Notes: generated by a model not told the origin, from the letters alone. A DNA stretch of 50,815 nucleotides from Chara braunii (GCA_003427395.1 BFEA01000008.1:166083-216897), one strand, 5' to 3'. Counted from the first letter of the stretch, positions 11,716 through 24,274 are shown. Translations and numbers: made by a program.

Positions 11716-12858
11716 TCACTGAAAATCCGCTCGGTGGTAATCAACGACGAGACGGTTGTGGAGTGGTCTAGGCCATTCAGCTGGGAGCGGATGGAAGTAG
11801 TCGGATGCTTCGTCACCAAGATCAACAAAGGGGGCGATCCGGTGCGCTCGAGGGAATTGATGGTTGGGTCGGGAGAGGGAGAGGAGGTAGCCCGGATACA
11901 AGGTAGGGATAATGCGGAGGATATTATCGAGTAGGGACTCATAGTCCTCTACCGCGGGAAAGGTCCCGGAGGCGATGCAATACAACTCCATATGGTTGTA
12001 CTGCCTCCAAGCGACACTGAAAAGAAGGATGTTGAGAGGGAAGAAGGGGGAGCGATGTGGGAAGACTTTCAATAAGAGTCGCACGGCAAAGTGGTGGCAG
12101 AAGAGCTAGTTGGCAAATACGCGGTAGGTTAGGGGGAACTCGACGTGGGGAACAAGAGAAAAAGAAAGGTAATCAAGAGGGTGGTGGTAGCTGGGACGAG
12201 GAAGGAGCGCTCGTGAGGGGAGAAGGACGGGGACGAAACGCGGACGGGGCGGATGAGGAGGGAGATGGTGAGCGAGAGCGACGGCGCCAGCGCAAGAATT
12301 TTGTGCCATCGTATCGACTGGTGGCGTCAGAAGGAACCTCGGGGTTCAGAGAAGATTCTCCTCGTGTGGTCGGTGGCACTCGGGCCGGAGGAGCTTCCCT
12401 GGGCTCGGGTGCTGATGCCTCTTCTTCTTCCTTCGTCGTCGACCTAGCCTCCGACTCTTCTTCCGCTGACAGACCCGAGATGGTTATGCCACCTGAGTCA
12501 TCATCTGATGGCACCTCTCCGTGCACGCGATGGGCGTTCCAAAACTCGTTCAGATCGAAATTATCCGGCGCGAACTCGTGGGATCGTGGTGGGGTGAATC
12601 TCCAAGGTTAGAACTTGAAGAGGATCGGCCGAAGATGGTCAGAGAGTTGGAAGATATGAAGGGAGGGAGAAGGTACAGAAGCCATTCATCTGCGCAAAGG
12701 GTAAGGACGAAGACGAAAAAGGGGATGAGCTGGGGGATCAGTGTTGTTAGTCCGGAGAAAAAAAATATCGATACACTTCGAGTCGGTCCCCACCACCTGT
12801 CTGCCTGGTCGGGCCAGCCGCTACCGCCAATCCGCCGCCAACGTCTGCCCCCACTCAT
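11716..12858 (-). pseudogene. Gyp-N extra ORF region downstream of integrase (decayed)
   Basis: Three minus-strand fragments correspond to the extra genes of Gyp-A. 12084-11716 (122 codons) matches the Gyp-A 40901-41530 product in patches such as LLFSVAW, ELYCIASGTFPA, YLLSL and FPRAHRI. 12526-12173 is a Ser/Glu/Pro-rich stretch with an SRSPSPSSS tract, like the acidic and SR-like part of the Gyp-A 342-codon ORF. 12858-12550 is a fragment of its N-terminal side. The order and sense orientation agree between the two elements. Position corresponds to where envelope-like genes sit in some gypsy elements, but I see no signal peptide or convincing membrane anchor, so I do not call it env. Confidence 0.5.
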
Positions 12859-13171
12859 AAAGGCTCGTGACCACAGCGTTACGTCGTTGCGAGCTGATAG
12901 TACACAGATCGCCGCTGAAGGCGATGATCACCGTCACGTCACTCAGAGTTGTCCGGGAGAATCATTCGAACGCCAAAGCTTCCACCAAGATGACCGCCGC
13001 TCCCTGATCCGTTGAAATTGTTACCTCTCCTAATGCATACCAAGCTCGGTGACTGAACAGCTGTGCAAATCGGAGGACATCAAGACTGAGACGAGGATGC
13101 GAGACTTAGCAACTGCAATGAAGGTTGAGGCTGAAGAAGCTGCAAAGGAAGGGTCGGTTCAAAGGCAAAAC

Positions 13172-14926
13172 TCATGGCGAAGAGCGAGAAGATGTTGTAC
13201 TAGGTAAAAGGGAGGAAGCAAGGTCTTCTTTTGGGTTAGAGAAAGAAGGTTGAGGCAAGATAGAGTCCTCAGAGGGTGGGAGAGGGCGAAGGTAGGAAGT
13301 GTGGCGGATGATAGGAAGAGAGTTATGGCTGGCGCCGGTCTCAGGCGCAATGCACATAGTATTGGCTCCGTTAGGGCCGAGTTCCACTACGCGGTAGCAA
13401 CCAAAAAACTTTGGAGCGAGTTTCCGTGCACATTTACGTACCTGCACTAAGTCTCTTAACTGATACTGGTGTTGTGGGCCTGCATTCCCATTCCGGGCCT
13501 CGTAACTACAGACCTGCCTATCGTAGGCTAGTTCCGTCATTTTCTGTCTTTTTCGGGCTAGTCAAGGGATAGACTTTTCCATTAAATTCGCATACCGTTT
13601 AGCCTTGGCCTTGAGGGCCGACCACGTGTTCCTTCCCACTTTTTTGGCATTTTTCGAGGCACTCCGATTGTCGATGCATGGAATACTATTGGTTCGAAGT
13701 TGAAAGGGGGTGAATCCGGGGGACTCGTGAGGGGTCGCTCGATGGACCCCGATGATCTGATATACTATCTCAGGTCAAGGACGCGTGTCATTTGCCACCA
13801 AGTTCTTGCGAAGAGCGGTTTTAATCATGCGATTTGCGTTCTCTACGAGCCCATTGGACCGAAAGACGTGAGGAGCGGTGTGTCGGAGGGTAACGCCATG
13901 TCGCATCAGCAATTCCTCTACATCAGCTTTGAATTCAGACTCATTGTTTGTTAGAATCTCTTTTGTATCCAGATGGGTATTGAGGAGGCGGTCATCGTGC
14001 GTAGCTATTTCTGAGGCCTTACGTGTTTTACAGAGGTAGACTTCTATATATTTCGAGAACTGGTCGATTACCACCAATAGAATGGAATACTCACAACGAT
14101 TGGGGCCAGGTGGCACGTCAATATCTGTCGTGTCCATACTGACTCGCTGGAAAGGACGCTCTACTTTCGTCGGAACTATCGTACTTGGTCCTCAAATGGG
14201 TGCACGATCGGCAGCACAAACTAGACAGCTGGCAACTATGTGTCTAACATCATCAAGAATGTTGGACCAAAACCATCAGATCTGATCGACGGTCGCTTCG
14301 GTGACACGTATCGCAAAGTGAGCGGCCTGCTTCTCGTGCGCAGATTTGGTCCAGTCAAATCGTTGAAACGGATGGGAAACCGTCAACCATAATCCCGATT
14401 CGTTTTTTTTACGCTTGTCCAGATGACCGTTGATCCATCGATAATCTCATGACCTCTCGGTTGCTCGACGTCCGTCATGCTTAGTAAGATGATCCAGTGA
14501 CCTGCAAGCTAATTTCGCTAATAATATTTTGTTCGCCTATACTTCAGCCCTTCGGTATTTTACGTTGTATTCGGGACCGTCAGTTCTGACGGCCTCGAAT
14601 CGAGCCTCCATGGGAAGCTTGTCCGTTCGACATAGAGGGCACTTCCACGTCTTACTACTCGTGCAGTATCGAACACACTCGTCGTGCGCACGATTGACAC
14701 ACGTGGCGCAGTCTACCTAGTCAGTGAACCCAGACTCATAGGGGTAGCAGTTTACCCCATAAACCCGTATAATACATGTGCAGAAATAACAGAACTTATC
14801 AGGGAGATTGGCAAAAAAGTCCGAATGCGGAGGGCGAGTGGGAACGGGAGGGTTGAGAGAAGAAGAAGAAGAAGAAGAAGGGGTCGTCATTGTTCCGAGA
14901 GAGACAGAGAGAGAGAACGTATCCAC
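13172..14926 (-). pseudogene. pol: Gyp-N PHD-finger integrase (decayed)
   Basis: Integrase inserts the cDNA into chromosomes. Reading in sense from 14926: a Ser/Pro-rich leader; a PHD-type zinc finger starting KFCYFCTCI, interrupted by a TAG where Gyp-A has W, and continuing past it (CATCVNRAH, WKCPLC); the HHCC zinc region; the catalytic core (14137-13775: TDIDVPPGPN, DQFSKYIEVY, ESEFKADVEELL, GLVENANRMIKTAL); then the C-terminal domain (13540-13172: DLVQVRKCARKLAPKFFGCY). The second DDE acidic residue, expected in the TDNxSEF block, is replaced by N. The glutamate in GLVEN is present. Several stops and frameshifts make it non-functional. Confidence 0.8.
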
Positions 14927-15520
14927 TTATCTTCAGAAGGATCTCCACCTTACCGTATTGAGGCTTGTGCTTCGGTTTCGGGTCGTGCCAAGGTGTCACT
15001 TCTCACTCCTGGGTACTTTGTCGGGGATGCAGTCGTCTCGATCCGTCCACGTTGCCGTGTTTCTCGTGTTTTCGATGACGAATGTCCAATTCCATGTTCT
15101 GCAACGTGGTAGCTCATCGTCCTATCATACCCGAGTAATCCTTGGACTTCTTCAGGGCCAGAAGTGGCTCATGGTCGGTCACCAATGTGAACTTCCGGCC
15201 ATATAAGTAGGCTCGGAAGTGACTGATTCCCCACAATGCCGCATAGCATTCTCCTGTTGGAGCGGAGTAGTTCCGCTTGTAGGAGGGTACCGATTTGGAC
15301 GCGTATTCCACCACGTGTTTCAGGCCATCAGGTCTCACCTGAGCCAAGATCGATGAGATCGCCTCGGGCTGCCAATCGGTGATGAGAACAAAAGTTTTTC
15401 TCGGGTCCACACTTATGAGGACGGGGCTGAGATCAGAGTCGCCTTAAGTTCTCGAAAGGGCCGATCGCATTGTGGGGTCTAGATCAACGACTGATTTTTT
15501 TCAATAAGTTCGTGAGTAGT
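14927..15520 (-). pseudogene. pol: Gyp-N RNase H domain (decayed)
   Basis: RNase H removes the RNA strand of the RNA-DNA hybrid. 15410-15114 encodes KTFVLITDWQPEAISSILAQ, VEYASKSVPSYKRNYSAPTG and TLVTDHEPLLALKKSKD, the usual gypsy RT-RNase H pattern, followed by the IGRW-like region. It lines up closely with Gyp-A 45112-44696. Frames are broken between the blocks. Confidence 0.8.
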
Positions 15521-16281
15521 CCCTCAATCGCTGCAAACCCCTTGATAAACCCTCGATAGTACGATATCAGTCCCAAAAAGGTGCGTACTTGTGTCACTGA
15601 TGTTGGCACCAGCGTGTCCTTCACGACTGCCACTTTCTGAGGCTCTGGCTGCAAACCCTTCTATGTAACCACGTGGCCAAGGAAGGAGATCTTCGTGAGG
15701 AAAAACTGACACTTCTCGAGAGCCACCTTAAATCCAACGTCCTTCAATGTGTGCAATGTCCACTCAATGCGTTGCACGTGTCCCTCATAGGTACTTAAAT
15801 ACACCAGGACATCATCCATATGTGCAATCACACAATAGTTGATAATGCTCTGTATCAGCCGCATTTTTTGCACGAAGTTCTGGAAAGTCATATTCGTCGT
15901 GCGTTAAAACGTGGCTGGGGCATTGCAAATTCCTATCGGGCATCGAATTCATTGCCAAGTTCCCTCGAAAAGACCGAAGGCCGTTTTCGAGCGATCTTCC
16001 TTTCGAACGAGGAGATGGTGGAACCCGTGGCGGACATCAGACTTGCTGAAAAATCGAGCACAACCAATAGCATCCAACAATTCATCAAATTGATTCCGGG
16101 GGAGGGGATACACATCCCTAATCGTGATGTCATTCAACTTTCGGTAATCAATGCATATACAAATCCCTCCCGCTTTCTTGGGTACAATCACCACAGGGAA
16201 CGACCAAGGTCCGATGGCGGGCTCAATCCATTCATCAGCTTCGAACTCCTTTACTCTTTGAAATGCGGCAAGTTGTTGCAT
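15521..16281 (-). pseudogene. pol: Gyp-N reverse transcriptase (decayed)
   Basis: The minus strand encodes FPVVIVPKKAGGICICIDYR, the YPLPRNQFDELLDAIG block, SKSDVRHGFHHLLVRKEDRS, then a break, then CVIAHMDDVLVYLS at 15891-15661. The catalytic YxDD motif reads HMDD, so the tyrosine has changed. EKCQFFLTKISFLGHVVT marks the thumb-side region. Frameshifts separate the pieces. Confidence 0.85.
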
Positions 16282-17552
16282 CGAGGAGTACCGATGGGAG
16301 TGCAGTTAATGGGTGGATGATTCCCGGTGAGGATCGCGTGTTCAATTACGTTTGACCTCCCAATATCGTTATCGTGCATACTCAATACCACAACATATCC
16401 ATGCAACACATCGATTAAGGATTTGCGGATTTCTCTGGGAACGTGACCGGGGAAGGTGGTCGTCGGTCTGTTGCCAAAGATGTCAAGCCCTATGTCGATC
16501 CAATCAAGCCCTATTGGTCGTTTGCCCTCTACGCTGGAGAACATATAGTTGTTGGTCTGGGTCGAAAAAATGGTGGCGAGCATCTGTGACTCAGTCGAGC
16601 TAATCATCTTAGTTTCCTTAGCTTCAGCATCGGTCTTGGGGTCAGTGGTGCTTGCTGCAATTTCCAACCCAGTTAGTTCCGCTATTTCCTACATTAGGTT
16701 GGGAACATCATTGATCGAAGCTTCGGCCGCTTACCTAACTAATGCGATCAGAGTGGCTGGCGTGAGCAATGGTCTCGGCGGAGAGACGAAGAGATCTAGG
16801 TATTGATTCATCTACTGATATCTTCCTCGTAATGAAAGCGCGCCCTCGTACAGAGTACAAGGGGGTTCCAAGAAGTCAGCCATATCTGAAATTTGCAAAA
16901 TGGGTTCTCCAAGAAATGATATTGCTGGAACCTGTGTTTCTGTTAGTGTGAGAAAAGATAACGGTAGAGCAGAGCTAGGCTCGCTTCTTTCTGTGTTTAG
17001 ACCAAACGTTCACGTGATAGTTGGAATCATCCGGAATTCCTCTTTAGCCTCATGAATGAACAACTCTACCAACTGACTTGATTTCTTCGAGGTGGGCATA
17101 TGATTTAATAGCTCAGCGTAATCTCGTTTGTCATATTCATCATCCACGGAATGACTTTGGTCCACGTCACTGCTTTCAGAAGAATTTTCTTCTTGACTCG
17201 GGACTTGGATCATTCCTATCCGGAATTTCGAGTTGGTGAGGTTGGGATTCTTTCTCGGCGATCGAGTGGAAACTCGCAGCGAAACAGTTTGAGGCTTTCC
17301 TCCAGTGTGTGTAAGGATAAGTTGTTTGGAATCGAAATGTATTCGCGCACCCACAGCCATCACCCAAGGTATTGCCAACAGTACTGAGTATGACTGCACA
17401 TCGATGATTAACGAGGTAACCAGGACATGCACTCTTCCTACCTTGACGACTACATTCTCAATAATTCGTACTATATTCATGGTTTCCTCATCAGCAGAGA
17501 CGTAGCTGTCTTTCTAGGGCAATGGAAGGATCGAGTTTAATCGTCCAATTTT
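16251..17552 (-). pseudogene. pol: Gyp-N protease-to-RT linker (decayed)
   Basis: Two fragments, 17480-17010 and 16667-16251, match Gyp-A between protease and RT. The first carries NVVVKVGRVHVLVTSLIIDV and TGGKPQTVSLRVSTR, a retropepsin-like beta-rich flank. The second carries LDIFGNRPTTTFPGHVPREI and HDNDIGRSNVIEHAILTGNH. Between them the frame is broken. Function beyond the protease fold is unknown. Confidence 0.6.
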
Positions 17553-18742
17553 TCAGACAGTTTCCAAGGGCATTGCCACAGCAGATGATCCGTTATCAAT
17601 GAGAGCATTGAACGGTTTACCCCACACTTCGCAATCACGTTTTGCACTCTTCCACAGAACCGATCGAACACGGACAAAGTAATCCTTCTCTGCATACGAG
17701 ATGGTGGCAACCCAAGCAGTTTCATGTACGTCCGACACTCTCCCGATGGATACTGGTTCCGGTGGAGGAAAGACCAATTCGGCTTCTTCGTCCTTCTTCT
17801 TCGTCATTATCCTCTGAACACGTTGATACGTGAATCGTTTCTGATTCTTCTGGCACTGTTGAAGAAGTTTATCATTCGCAGCCTCGGATATGGTTAGCAA
17901 ATGACCCACTGGGACACAAACTCAGATATCCAACTGCTTAAGTGTATATAGGACGTCGATTTCTCCTATTCGAAACTAAGGATCGGGTTCTGATCCCTGT
18001 TTAACCCGTTCAAGCTCGTCTTTGTCAGATCGGATTGCTCCGATTAGTCTTGCTAATTGGAGGTACTCTGTTGGATCAACTGCATCGGTCGCTTCGAAAG
18101 AGGATCCCGAAGTAAACACGATAGGTTCCTGCAAAGAAGACGGATCTGAAGAGGAAGAGTTAGGTTCCCTATGTCTTGTTGCTTCTAACAACGTGGCGAC
18201 CCGCCCTTGATTCATGGCATCGGGCGCGGCTGCAGGTGGAGGTTGATTGCGTTTTGGCAGGAGGCAATCCCGTGAAAAGTGTCTGGGTTGCTTACAACTG
18301 TAGCATTCAATCCTGCCTGGTTGGTTGGTCACATGATGTGGGGCATGGGGAGCTTGTCCGGAAGCTGGAGGAGCATGCAACAAAGGATACGAAGGAGGGG
18401 CGGGACGCAGAGAACTTGAGTTAGCACTCATTAGTTTCTTCAAGATTTGTTCTAATCGATCCATCTGAGAAGTCTGCGTTTGAATCAGATTGTTCATCCA
18501 CTCAGATTGTCTGGTCGTGGCGGTATAAAATCATTTGAGCCAAATGCAGATTGGTGATGGGTACAGGCGCGGTCGACTGAGGCATGACAGTATTTTCAGG
18601 TACCATCTTTGGAGGAGGAGGAGGGGCGAAAGATAGGGGCGAGGAGCTGGGTGCTAGAAAGGTCCGTCCTGATAATCGTGATCTGGGCGAGGGTAGAATC
18701 GCCCCACTGATTTGAGTCATGAACGTCGTTTGACAGCCACAT
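17553..18742 (-). pseudogene. gag: Gyp-N gag C-terminal part with CCHC knuckle, and protease start
   Basis: 18497-17976 encodes NNLIQTQTSQMDRLEQIL, then a Pro-rich linker and the nucleocapsid zinc knuckle CYSCKQPRHFSRDC (C-x2-C-x4-H-x4-C), which packages element RNA. 17909-17553 reads on into the aspartic protease in one frame, with the catalytic region LIDNGSSAVAMPLETV; the canonical D-T/S-G triad is D-N-G here. The N-terminal half of gag is missing because insertion D starts at 18743; it reappears at 30273-30831. A frame break separates 18497 from 18502. Confidence 0.75.
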
Positions 18743-18779
18743 TGTCGGACCGGGCGCAAATACCCTTACAAGGGTAACC

Positions 18780-21700
18780 TCCCTGGTTCTTGCAAACGAC
18801 AAGAAATAAGTTTGATTTGAAATTTAAGTATACCGCGCGAGGTGCGGCTATGTCAGTGGTTTATGTTGAGGGCATGGTTTACTGGAGTAGAGAGTGTGTG
18901 GGTGCGCGGACTTGAGGCGCGCATTATCGTTTTAATTGTTGATGAATGAAGAACCAGCGTGATCGCCTGCCATATTTTTATTTATGATTAAGCTAGGATT
19001 AAAAAGATGTTGTATCGTAATTGGTACGCTTGCCTGTGACTTGTGCGTAGCGCGAGGGGACGGAGGGGTTGAGGGCCCGGTGGCTGGTGGGGCTATCCCT
19101 CTAGGGTTTTGTCGTCAGCGGAGTCAGAGCGGTGCTAGCAGTTCTTTTTTCCTCGTTTGTCGTTCTCTGGCGGCTAAGAACGTCGTTAGTATCTATTTTT
19201 TATGCCTTAACTTTTCATAAGTCAGAGGTGACACCGGCCACGGGTGGCCGTCACGGCAGTCAAGGACCTTGAGCACGCATCTCTTTTGGCGGGCCCATGT
19301 TTGTTGCTGGGTGTTCGGGATACTGGTGAAATTCCTCTATCCTGCTTGTCACTGAAAACAGGGACCGAGGAGCTCAACGTATATACGAGCCCGCCGGCGA
19401 TCGGCTCACAAAACGGAGAAAAATTCGAGTGGAAGGAGCCTTTTTGCAGATGCTGAGTTCGCCATCCATGATCTACTGTGAAAGGTTTGGGTGTGAGCAG
19501 GCCTACTGAGGTTCGACAGCAGGGGATAGATTCACGAAAAAACAATGAATAGTTCCTCGTTTGAGTAGAAGATTCATTCTAATTTTTACTTGTTGTATGG
19601 GAGAAAGATCCATGCTTGCTTTGGGACTAGCACAACTGATTGGATTGAGTAGCAATCCGGCTAGCTGGTGGAACTCAAAGGGAGGCGCGTCGAATGAAAA
19701 GGAGAAGGAGATAGCGGGAGACTAGAGGTCAGAAAGCAGAGGCGAGTGAGGAAAGGCAAAGTCGAGCATGTATTTTTTCATGCTCTAGAGGGAGGTCCTT
19801 TCATACTTGGTATGTATGGCAAACAGCGAGGCGCGACTTGTAGTTGCGCACATCAGCTCATCGTCATAACCCGTCTCTTCGAGGTGGTCGGCATCGGCTT
19901 CTTGTTTTAATCGAATCCATTGTTGGGGCTCGTGTTCCGGGTCCTTTCGAACCTGATCACGCTAAGTGGCCAGATGCCCTTATGGGAAAATGAGAAGCAG
20001 TCAGGAAGATAAAATTTAGTCTCGCTTACCTTTATCTGAAGCCATATGAACCTGGCCGAGAGCATGATCAGGTGCGATAGTCGAAGGAAAGGATAAGATA
20101 TTCCCCCGACGTCTATACTGCCTGGGTGATTCGACAATTGTGAGTCTCGTTCCAAAAGTTAGGTTATCCATATCTGAGCGTGAAAACTCTACATTGGATC
20201 ACTGAGTTGTTATGTTTTATTGTGCTCCTGCTAAGCGGTGTTGAGCATCACTGCGTCCTGCGTATTGATGCATTTGGGTATTACTTCTGCATGCTATTGT
20301 TGCTACGAGGCAGTTGTTACGAGCGGTTTACCACCATAATGAGGTGTTGTTGCTTATGGTAGCAGCAAACTGTCATTGATAGTGCTGGCCCGCCTATATG
20401 TCGCGTTCAAGGTAAATTTACTGTGGTGTCGGCTGGATGGTTGATGTGTCAAAGTCGTGCCAATGTTTCGCTACAGCTAGTTTCATGCGCGACAATTGGT
20501 GGGACCATGCTATTTGATTCCCAACTTTTCATGTGACCGGGAGTCAGTGAGTTTCCATTGCGAACAGTTGGCCAATGCGTTGGTCAGCTGACCGCACTAA
20601 AGTAACTGAAAGCGAGCCACGAGGTAGGAAACTCGCCTATAGCAAACACATTTGGGGCCGTAAAACATTGAAATCGGGGGGGATGTATTCTACCTGATTG
20701 CAACTATCGTAAGCGACATAGTGAAAGGTGGAAGGGCGAAGCTGCAACAGATTAGCCGTGGGAGTTGCTGATCCGTACGTTGACCGATGTGCCATTGTTC
20801 CACTAAGGTGAACTAGTTACGGTTTACGGAAAGAGAGAAAGAGAGTAAGAATAGAGGTACTTACCGAGCAAGGTTGGAGCGGCAAATAGGTTGAGTAGTT
20901 AGAAAGTGGGAGTATTGTTGCATTTTGGAAAGTCGTCAGGAAGTCAACGGTTGGTGACTTGACTTCAGTTGGTCAAACTGCTGCGTTTTTTACCATCATT
21001 GAGGGACCCTCGGGCGATGGAAGATATCAAGGCCCTCTCCCGCGAGTCTGAGAGCACCTCCCTTGGATCTGAGAGACTTAATGCTTCTTCTTCTGCCCTT
21101 CTGACTCTAAGTCTAGTCTATTGGTTCTGAGGGGAAGGCGGCAGGCGGGATTGCAACCCGTAGGACTGCATCAAGACTCTGTGGGGAGTCTGCGCACATA
21201 TTGCAGGAGCTCTGCCAGAACTCAGGAGGAGTTCTGGAGGCGGGGAACCATCAGGTATCTCCTTCTGTCTGTATAATCTCACTATACACCTGTTTGACTA
21301 TCTCCCTCTAGTTTGACTGTTCTATGCATGTGTTCCCCTATGACTTTTGTTTTTTTTTCGGGATCTAATCAGAATGAAAGGAAGGAACGTGTGTGAGCGA
21401 TGTCGGGACAGAAACCCCTATGAGGGTTTCTGCCCGAGTTTTTCAAGGTCGGACACTGACCGACTTTTTTTGTCAAGAAAAGTGATGAGATTGACATTGT
21501 CAAAGTTTATTCATACCAACCTAATATGTTTGAAGTTGATGACGTTGAGGCATGATGACGGTAACGTTGCTTGCGTTATTAACGTCATTGGCACCGTCAA
21601 CATGCGGTGACCTTAATGTAGGGCGCCGTTGACATCCGGTTGAAGCAGCAGTATTGGAGGGAATCACCATTGGCCGCATTCGACAGAGCCATAGGTGTGT

Positions 21701-21960
21701 GCGGCAGTGGGGAGATTGGGATTAAACACACACCACCTCAAAAGTGGCACGCGTGGCCGTAGGCCGCGGGGTTTTAGGGCTTGGAAGGGCTCCACAGGGG
21801 AGTGCGCCGTGTCCATGGTGGTGGCATGCGTGCTAGGTCGACGGGGTGCCACCATGCGGATAGCGCTGCGCCCGGTCCGCGATTGGGGACATTAAGGGGT
21901 ACGGGCAAGGCCTGTGTGGGGCCACGTAAGAGTATGAGGGGCTGAGCTCTTCATATAGAA
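18780..21960. other. Left part of insertion D, no gene seen
   Basis: Only short scattered open frames occur, with no recognisable protein motifs. A perfect palindrome-like stem TACCCTT/AAGGGTA lies at 18761-18776 next to the left end. Two adjacent hairpins lie at about 21404-21436 (arms CGGGACAGAAACCC and GGGTTTCTGCCCG) and 21449-21470 (GGTCGG/ACCGAC). The rest holds nothing I can name. Confidence 0.5.
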
Positions 21961-21987
21961 GAGCAACGCCCATTCCTATGTGGAATA

Positions 21988-22230
21988 GGAGCCAGCCTTG
22001 TAGGTTATAGCATCAGACTCTCGCCCTGCAGATGCAGGGATCAAATCTGCGCGTGACTCTGGGCTGGCTCCTTTTGGAGCAGCCCATACGGTGAGGCCTA
22101 ATGTCGGCCGCTGTGGGGACTCGAACTCGAGTCTGTGTTTCAACAGTTCGTGGGCATGCCACGAGGGGATGTGACTGTTGGCAAAGCCAACAGAATAACA
22201 AAAAAAATAATAATAATAAATAAATAAAAT
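21988..22230 (+). mobile_element. tRNA-derived SINE
   Basis: The 5' part is tRNA-like. GGAGCCAGCC (21988-21997) pairs perfectly with GGCTGGCTCC (22062-22071) as an acceptor-type stem. Between them are an A-box-like GTAGGTTATAGC (about 22000-22011) and a B-box-like GGATCAAATCT (about 22038-22048), the internal RNA polymerase III promoter elements. A body of about 120 bases follows, with a hairpin TGTTGGC/GCCAACA. It ends in an A-rich simple tail, (A)n(TAA)n(TAAA)n, at 22199-22230. These are the hallmarks of a SINE mobilised by a LINE. The element family is not one I recognise. Confidence 0.7.
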
Positions 22231-22624
22231 CTAGCTAAAGAGGTGCTCCATGTGGCGCATGGGGATCTGATAGTGACTTGAAGTCCCTGAAAAGGAGGAA
22301 ACGGCCAGGTAAGTGTTTTTCGTTTTACTTTGTTTTTGTGGATTTTTGTGTTTCTTTTTCTTTTTGGGTCTTGCCCTCGTCCATGCAGCCGTTCGTTTTG
22401 ATGAGTGAGCTGCTGGGCCGAGGTCCTACTAGCAAAAAGGGTAGGATCGAGCTCCTGAATCTGGATGTGTTTTATACAGAGATGCGGAAAAGCAGTTCAA
22501 TCTCGACTTTCTGCACATCTCCGTAATCTTCGTCCAGGTTCAGGCATTCGATTCGTTTCCCTTTGCTAGTGGAACCACGCCTGGGGATTGGCTGCTCGTG
22601 GCTGAAAAGCCACGAGATATGAGG

Positions 22625-22771
22625 NNNNNNNNNNNNNNNNNNNNNNNNNNNNNNNNNNNNNNNNNNNNNNNNNNNNNNNNNNNNNNNNNNNNNNNNNNNN
22701 NNNNNNNNNNNNNNNNNNNNNNNNNNNNNNNNNNNNNNNNNNNNNNNNNNNNNNNNNNNNNNNNNNNNNNN
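22625..22771. other. Assembly gap (147 N)
   Basis: An unbroken run of N. The sequence resumes with an A run at 22772, so the gap may hide a poly(A) tail of another retroelement. Confidence 1.
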
Positions 22772-23083
22772 AAAAAAAAAAAACTAGAGTTGGAGCACCA
22801 CTTGATGCTCTTTGAACTGCCTGGGGCACTTCAGCCCCGGTGCACTTGGTAGTCACCCATGGAAACGGGTGACCGTTTTCTGCAGAGAGGTGAGCTTAAT
22901 CGTTTTCTGATTTTTTTTTTTTTTTTTAGATTTTCATTAGATTTAGGTTCTTAATTTTTTTTTTAGATTTTTTATTTTTGCTCTGTGCCCGTTCGTTTTT
23001 TGACGAATGGGCTGCCCCTTTGGTATGGGGTAAGCACAGTCGAGTGGACTTGCCCCTAAAACAAGGAACTGTCCATTCAGACC

Positions 23084-23112
23084 GTGTGTGTGTGTGTGTG
23101 TGTGTGTGTGTA
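23084..23112. repeat. (TG)n microsatellite
   Basis: Fourteen or so uninterrupted TG dinucleotides on the plus strand. Confidence 0.95.
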
Positions 23113-23202
23113 GGAACCAATACCTGCCTGCGCCCTTTCGCTGAGGAAAACGGCCAGCAGGATTCTTAGCCTTGGAACCTGGCACCTATGGCGCCCAGGT
23201 TC

Positions 23203-23393
23203 GGGCGCCTGCTGCAGCAGGGGTGAGAGGACCCTTTTGAGCTTGACTCTAGGTCTACTCTGTGAAATGACTTGGGGAGGGGTGGCTGTTCGTTTCANGG
23301 GCGCCTGCTGCAGCAGGGGTGAGAGGACCCTTTTGAGCTTGACTCTAGGTCTACTCTGTGAAATGACTTGGGGAGGGGTGGCTGTTCGTTTCA
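23203..23393. repeat. 95-bp duplication across a single N (assembly artefact)
   Basis: Bases 23203-23297 and 23299-23393 are identical 95-base copies separated only by one N at 23298. Two contig ends that overlap by 95 bases were probably joined without merging, leaving a false tandem duplication. Confidence 0.9.
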
Positions 23394-23965
23394 GACAGCA
23401 AGCTGCCCCTGTACAGAGAAACGAGGGGGTAGAAGAGAAAAAAGAAGAGAAAAGAAGAGGGGGGGGACTGAGGTAAAACGAGGCTGCTAGAGCAGCAGCA
23501 AAAATAAAAGAAATAACGTGCCTGGTCACTGTCGGGGCCAGGTTCCCAAACGGTTTGCTGCACTTGGTGTGCAAACTAGCAAGGGAGCTTGCACCGAATA
23601 TGGCCCGCGTTGAGAGAGAAAGAGGGCACCTTTTTTAATTTTTTGCTTGAACCTGGCCGTTGTGGGGGCCATGTTCCCTCTTGTGCAGCAAACCGCACCT
23701 GCACCTTGTGCAGCAAACCGGCTAAGAGTCTGGCTCTGAACTTGGTCAGGTCTAGGAGAAGGTGCACTGCTGAGGTTGAACCTCAGCAGTAGCAGACCAA
23801 CAAGGGTTGTGGCTGGATACATCCCCCCTTTGCTGGTTTTACAGCAGGAAAAGGGCCAGGTCCTTTTTTTTATGAGTGGGCCTGGCCATTTCCGCTGTGT
23901 GGGGCTGGTATAGGGCCCAGCCTGAGCTCGAATTTTTGGCTAAGAGCTCAGGCTGCTACCACTAC

Positions 23966-23979
23966 CTCCCACAACTATA
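23966..23979 (+). promoter_or_regulatory. Possible TATA box
   Basis: The sequence CTATAAAAGCAG sits just upstream of a repeated CAGCCAGC tract and the GC-rich repeat block starting near 24050. It resembles a plant TATA box and could belong to the D element transcript. There is no supporting gene downstream, so this is weak. Confidence 0.3.
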
Positions 23980-24274
23980 AAAGCAGCCAGCAAGCAGCCA
24001 GCCAGCAATCATTTGTGGCTCGTGCTGCTAGCAATTCACTTGAGTGAATGCTGGCCTGCTGCTGCTGGGAGGAGCTGCTAGTGAGAGGAGGGGGAACTGC
24101 TGCTGGCTGAAGAGGAGGTCTGCAAGCGAGGGAGGAAGAGAACTGCTGGAGGTGGCCATAGTTGTGGAACACAGCCATAGCCGCCATCTCAGCAAGGTGA
24201 AGAGAGAGGGAAGCGCTGGAGGTCTGCAGGGAGCATGAGAGTGAGGGCAGCCATAGCTGCCGCTGCAGCTGGTG

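Noticed and set aside
22598-22852. Open frames across the N run
   Set aside because: They exist only because unknown bases contain no stops.
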